Made by a program: the position numbers and the translations under genes
Shown here: positions 61,314 through 64,000 of the stretch, piece after piece
Layout: each line of letters starts with the position of its first letter
How positions within the stretch are numbered: position 1 is the stretch's first letter
Notes under the pieces: model-generated
What the model was told of the DNA's origin: nothing
Seen by the model: only the letters and a program-made list of their open reading frames with translations
The model's database searches: none
Assembly: GCA_947177445.1 (NCBI GenBank)
Contig: CAMWUL010000006.1
Coordinates: 18,486 to 82,485, forward strand
Origin: an uncultured Lachnospiraceae bacterium
Lineage (GTDB): Bacteria > Bacillota > Clostridia > Lachnospirales > Lachnospiraceae
DNA: 64,000 nt
Direction: 5' to 3'

Positions 61314-62561
61314 TTGAAGCTTGTATTTGTATCAAATTATATAAACCATCATCAAATTCCTTTTTGCAACGCTATGTATGAAACTTTGGAGGGCAGTTTT
61401 GCGTTTATACAGACGGAAGCGGTGGAGCAGGAGCGGATCCGTATGGGATGGAAGGAAACGCAGGATCTGCCATATGTGAGGCTTTTTGATCAGGAGCCGG
61501 AGGCCTGCCGGAGGCTGATCCAGGAAGCCAGTGTGGTTTTGTTTGGGGGAACGGATGAGGAGCGTTACATTGAAGAGCGTCTGGAGGCCGGAAAACCGGT
61601 GGTCCGTTACAGCGAGCGGCTGTACAAGACGGGACAGTGGAAGGCTGTTTCTCCAAGGGGACTTTTAAAAAAATATCACGACCATACCCGATATGGGAAA
61701 GCAAGGGTATACCTGCTGTGCGCAGGAGCTTATGTGCCCTCGGATTTTCATATTGTGAGAGCCTATCCCGGGAAGATGTATCGCTGGGGATATTTTACGG
61801 AGGTAAGGCATTATGATGTGGATCAGCTTTTGGAAAACAAGGGCTGGCAGGAGGAAGAGCGGAGCGTTTATCTGCTGTGGGCCGCCCGGATGATCCACTG
61901 GAAGCACCCGGAGCTGGCTGTGGAGACTGCCAGGCATCTCCGGGAGAAGGGAATTGAGTTCCATATGGATCTGATCGGGGACGGACCCCTGCGGGAACAG
62001 ACAGAAGCCCTGACGCGGAAATATGGTCTGGAGAGCTGCGTGCGTTTCCTGGGATTTCAGGCGCCGGAAAAGGTGAGAGACTATATGGAAAAAGCAGATA
62101 TTTTTCTTTTTACCAGTGATCGGCAGGAGGGCTGGGGGGCCGTGGCCAACGAGGCCATGAACAGCGGCTGCGCCCTGGTGGCGGATCATATGATCGGAGC
62201 GGTTCCCTATCTGGTAAAGGACGGCGTAAACGGATACGTATATGAAGACGGTAACACAGAAGAGCTTTTTGCATTGACTGAAAGGCTGGCCATAGACAGA
62301 GAGCTGGCCGGAAAACTGGGCAGAAACGCTTATGAAACCATCACAAAGGTCTGGAACGGAGAGAACGCAGCAGCGCGCCTGGGGGAGCTTTGTATCCGGC
62401 TGGGGCTGCTGGAAGAAGGAGATTTCAGGAAAAAAGCGAGTACCGGCTCGGGTGCAGGAACAGAGACGCCTCAGGACGGCCCTTGTTCCGCGGCGCCGGT
62501 GATATCGGAACGGAGGATGTACAGGCTGCTGAAGGGAAGGAAATGCGGAAGAGACTGTTGA
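61314..62561 (+). CDS. GT4 family glycosyltransferase with C-terminus inside a tandem repeat
   Basis: A 415-residue GT-B enzyme. It starts LVFVSNYINHHQIPFCNAMY. The donor domain has LLWAARMIHWKHPELAVETA, MDLIGDGPLREQTEAL, VRFLGFQAPEKVRDYMEKAD and EGWGAVANEAMNSGCALVAD (E-x7-E). The last codons (RLLKGRKCGRDC) fall within the first 47-bp repeat unit, so repeat-number changes could alter the end. The TTG start at 61314 is chosen to match the family N-terminus; the ribosome site is poor. Confidence 0.88.
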   Translation: MKLVFVSNYINHHQIPFCNAMYETLEGSFAFIQTEAVEQERIRMGWKETQDLPYVRLFDQEPEACRRLIQEASVVLFGGTDEERYIEERLEAGKPVVRYSERLYKTGQWKAVSPRGLLKKYHDHTRYGKARVYLLCAGAYVPSDFHIVRAYPGKMYRWGYFTEVRHYDVDQLLENKGWQEEERSVYLLWAARMIHWKHPELAVETARHLREKGIEFHMDLIGDGPLREQTEALTRKYGLESCVRFLGFQAPEKVRDYMEKADIFLFTSDRQEGWGAVANEAMNSGCALVADHMIGAVPYLVKDGVNGYVYEDGNTEELFALTERLAIDRELAGKLGRNAYETITKVWNGENAAARLGELCIRLGLLEEGDFRKKASTGSGAGTETPQDGPCSAAPVISERRMYRLLKGRKCGRDC

Positions 62562-62700
62562 AGAAAAAGCACTGCTAGAGGGAAAGGAACTGCAGAAGGG
62601 ACTGTTGAAGAAAAAGCACTGCTAGAGGGAAAGGAACTGCAGAAGGGACTGTTAAAGAAAAGGCACTGCTAAAGGGAAAGAATGTTAAAGGGAAGGGAAG
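62530..62700 (+). repeat. 47-bp tandem repeat (three copies plus a degenerate fourth)
   Basis: Units start at 62530, 62577 and 62624, with a decayed partial unit from 62671. Copies two and three differ by two bases; copy one is more diverged. A unit contains GAACTGCAGAAGGGACTGTT then GAAGAAAAAGCACTGCT. The period is not a multiple of three. The stop of the upstream GT4 gene (62559-62561) is in copy one. Confidence 0.9.
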
Positions 62701-62712
62701 GTTGACGGAGCC

Positions 62713-63705
62713 TTGAGAGAAGAAAAGCCTTTGATCAGCGTGATCGTACCGGTTTACAATGTAATGAATTATCTGCCCAGGTGTGTGGATTCCATTCGAA
62801 GGCAGACCTATCAAAACCTGGAGATCCTTTTGGTGGACGACGGCTCCACGGATGGTACGGGAGAGCTGTGCAACAGGCTTGGGGCGGCGGATTCCCGGAT
62901 TCGGGTGTTTCACAAGGAAAACGGCGGCTCTTCCTCTGCCAGAAACGTGGGGATCGCACAGGCGTCCGGCGAATACCTTGGCTTTGTGGACAGTGATGAC
63001 TTTATAGATGCGACAATGTATGAGCAGCTGTATGACGCTTTGGAGAAGTATCAGGCAAAGGCGGCGCAGGCAGGCAGGGATGAGATTGACGAAGAGGGAC
63101 ACAGGCTTCCGGATATCTGTATTCCTCCGGAAAATGTGGAATGTATCCCTGCCGGGAAATTTCTGGAGGAGCTGCTGATGCACAGGGGGGACTGCTCCTT
63201 TTGTACAAAGCTGATCCGGCGGGACCTGTTTGAAGGGAGAGGTTTTCCTCCGGGCGAGCTCAACGAGGATTTTCACCTTTTGCTGGAGCTGCTGGAGGAT
63301 ATGGGGCAGATCGTTTCTCTTCCTGCCCAGGCCTACCATGTGTTTTACAGGCCGGGAAGTAATTCCAGGAAGGAGAGCCGGGAGGAATTTTCCAGGGTTT
63401 TCCGGGACTCCGTGGAGAATGCAAAGCTGGCATCGCGGCTGACGGAGGAAAAATATCCGGAGCTTACAGCTGTAGCGTTTCGTTTCGGGGTCTTTCAGAG
63501 GATTGAATATATGCTTCACATTCCCATTTCCCGCATGACCGGGGATAACGAAGAGTATTGCAGCATCGTGAGGGATCTGCGCAGAAGCTGGCTGAGATCC
63601 ATGAGAAATCCCATACTCACCGGAAAGAATAAGCTGTATCACACCTTGTTTGCCCTGGCGCCTAAGGCAGTGAGGAGGATACATGCGAAATTGCGGAGGA
63701 AGTGA
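62713..63705 (+). CDS. GT2 glycosyltransferase
   Basis: A 330-residue GT-A enzyme: LISVIVPVYNVMNYLPRCVD, EILLVDDGSTDGTGELCN, NGGSSSARNVGIAQASGEYL, GFVDSDDFIDATMYEQLYDA (DxD) and ELNEDFHLLLELLEDM (ED base). A helical C-terminal third follows (FRFGVFQRIEYMLHI, LFALAPKAVRRIHAKLRRK). The TTG at 62713 gives the canonical start directly after the tandem repeat, with GGAG and GGGAAGG nearby. It is the last gene in the window. Confidence 0.92.
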   Translation: MREEKPLISVIVPVYNVMNYLPRCVDSIRRQTYQNLEILLVDDGSTDGTGELCNRLGAADSRIRVFHKENGGSSSARNVGIAQASGEYLGFVDSDDFIDATMYEQLYDALEKYQAKAAQAGRDEIDEEGHRLPDICIPPENVECIPAGKFLEELLMHRGDCSFCTKLIRRDLFEGRGFPPGELNEDFHLLLELLEDMGQIVSLPAQAYHVFYRPGSNSRKESREEFSRVFRDSVENAKLASRLTEEKYPELTAVAFRFGVFQRIEYMLHIPISRMTGDNEEYCSIVRDLRRSWLRSMRNPILTGKNKLYHTLFALAPKAVRRIHAKLRRK

Positions 63706-63717
63706 AGGAGAGCGGCT

Positions 63718-64000
63718 GGCTGTACCCAGATCAGCCCGCGCCATTCGCCAGGTGCTGCTTGCAGCACCTTGTGTGCTCTGCGGCACTCTTCGTTGCTGCG
63801 CAACTACCTTTGCTCATAGAGCGGCGCTCCCTCAGCCCATATACAGGATGTAAAATTCGTGCAAGCACGATTTTCTGCTGTTGTGTGGGCCGGCTGTACC
63901 CAGATCAACCCGCGCCATTCGCAAAGACGTGCCTGCGGCACTCTCCGTTGCTGCGCAACTACCTTTGCTCATAGAGCGGCGCTCCCTCAGCCCATATACA
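63718..64000. repeat. 174-bp tandem repeat at the window edge
   Basis: GGCTGTACCCAGATC at 63718 recurs at 63892, and both copies run through TTGCTGCGCAACTACCTTTG and CTCATAGAGCGGCGCTCCCT to CAGCCCATATACA. The second copy has a 20-base gap near its start and is cut by the window end. The stretch has no convincing gene on either strand. Both copies contain GCGCCATTCGC (63738-63748 and 63912-63922). Confidence 0.85.

Noticed and set aside
62530..62700. CRISPR array
   Set aside because: The 47-bp units are directly adjacent with no spacers between them, and no cas genes are near.

Overview
The window looks like a chromosome segment of a spore-lineage, flagellated member of the Lachnospiraceae (Clostridia). 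The reasons are gene content and order: ftsE-ftsX-M23 hydrolase-ctpA, uvrB-uvrA, mbl followed by two flagellar rod genes (as in Bacillus mbl-flhO-flhP), recD2-comFC-yvyF, cdaA-cdaR-glmM-HPr, a YjfB-family protein and a Spo0A DNA-binding domain. Housekeeping parts are fairly GC-rich and mostly use GGAGG ribosome sites with ATG, GTG or TTG starts. No rRNA, tRNA or CRISPR array was seen.

Layout. 1-9167 is core: the end of a GatD-like amidotransferase, a CPBP protease, an acyl-ACP thioesterase, CvfB, YjfB, a CdaR/PucR-type regulator, FtsEX, its likely M23 partner and CtpA. 9203-10144 holds the remains of a Ser/Thr kinase and an SGNH protein. 10146-19148 is an AT-richer island. Its minus-strand side carries a GNAT enzyme, a GT52-like transferase, a DUF4910 protein and a GT2. 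Its plus-strand side is a tightly coupled six-gene cassette: AMP-ligase, VOC protein, cyclase/amidohydrolase, acyl carrier protein, AAC(3)-like N-acyltransferase and DRE-TIM aldolase. 19307-20601 is again remnant DNA: an SGNH 3' end and a broken MBOAT acyltransferase. 20703-22965 holds a MetRS-like enzyme with an altered KMSKS motif, preceded by a 30-residue peptide gene with its own strong promoter and terminator. 22955-29504 is a sugar-uptake locus (AraC regulator, GH2 enzyme, two LplB/YtcP-type permeases, lipoprotein binding protein), followed by an EEP-family hydrolase.

30889-48612 is core again: SOS-type control and UvrB/UvrA, Mbl plus flagellar rod proteins, RecD2, ComFC, YvyF, two lineage-specific membrane proteins, the c-di-AMP cyclase module with GlmM, and HPr. 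48714-50673 has a DUF3048 lipoprotein and a DUF212 (PAP2-like) membrane protein. 50846-63705 is mostly an exopolysaccharide locus: several glycosyltransferases, a polyprenyl-phosphate sugar transferase, a Wzz-like protein, an EpsG-type polymerase and two membrane proteins of unknown role. An orphan Spo0A effector domain sits near its start.

How the parts work together. The ligase-ACP-acyltransferase-aldolase cassette plausibly builds an unusual acyl group and puts it on an amino-sugar of the glycan made by the neighbouring transferases; this is inference. A 143-bp element with 14-bp inverted ends (50067-50209) and fragments of it at three other intergenic sites form a small MITE-like family. 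Further repeats are a 47-bp tandem repeat over the end of a glycosyltransferase gene and a 174-bp tandem repeat at the window edge. The best candidates for something undescribed are the acyl cassette and the peptide/MetRS-like unit.
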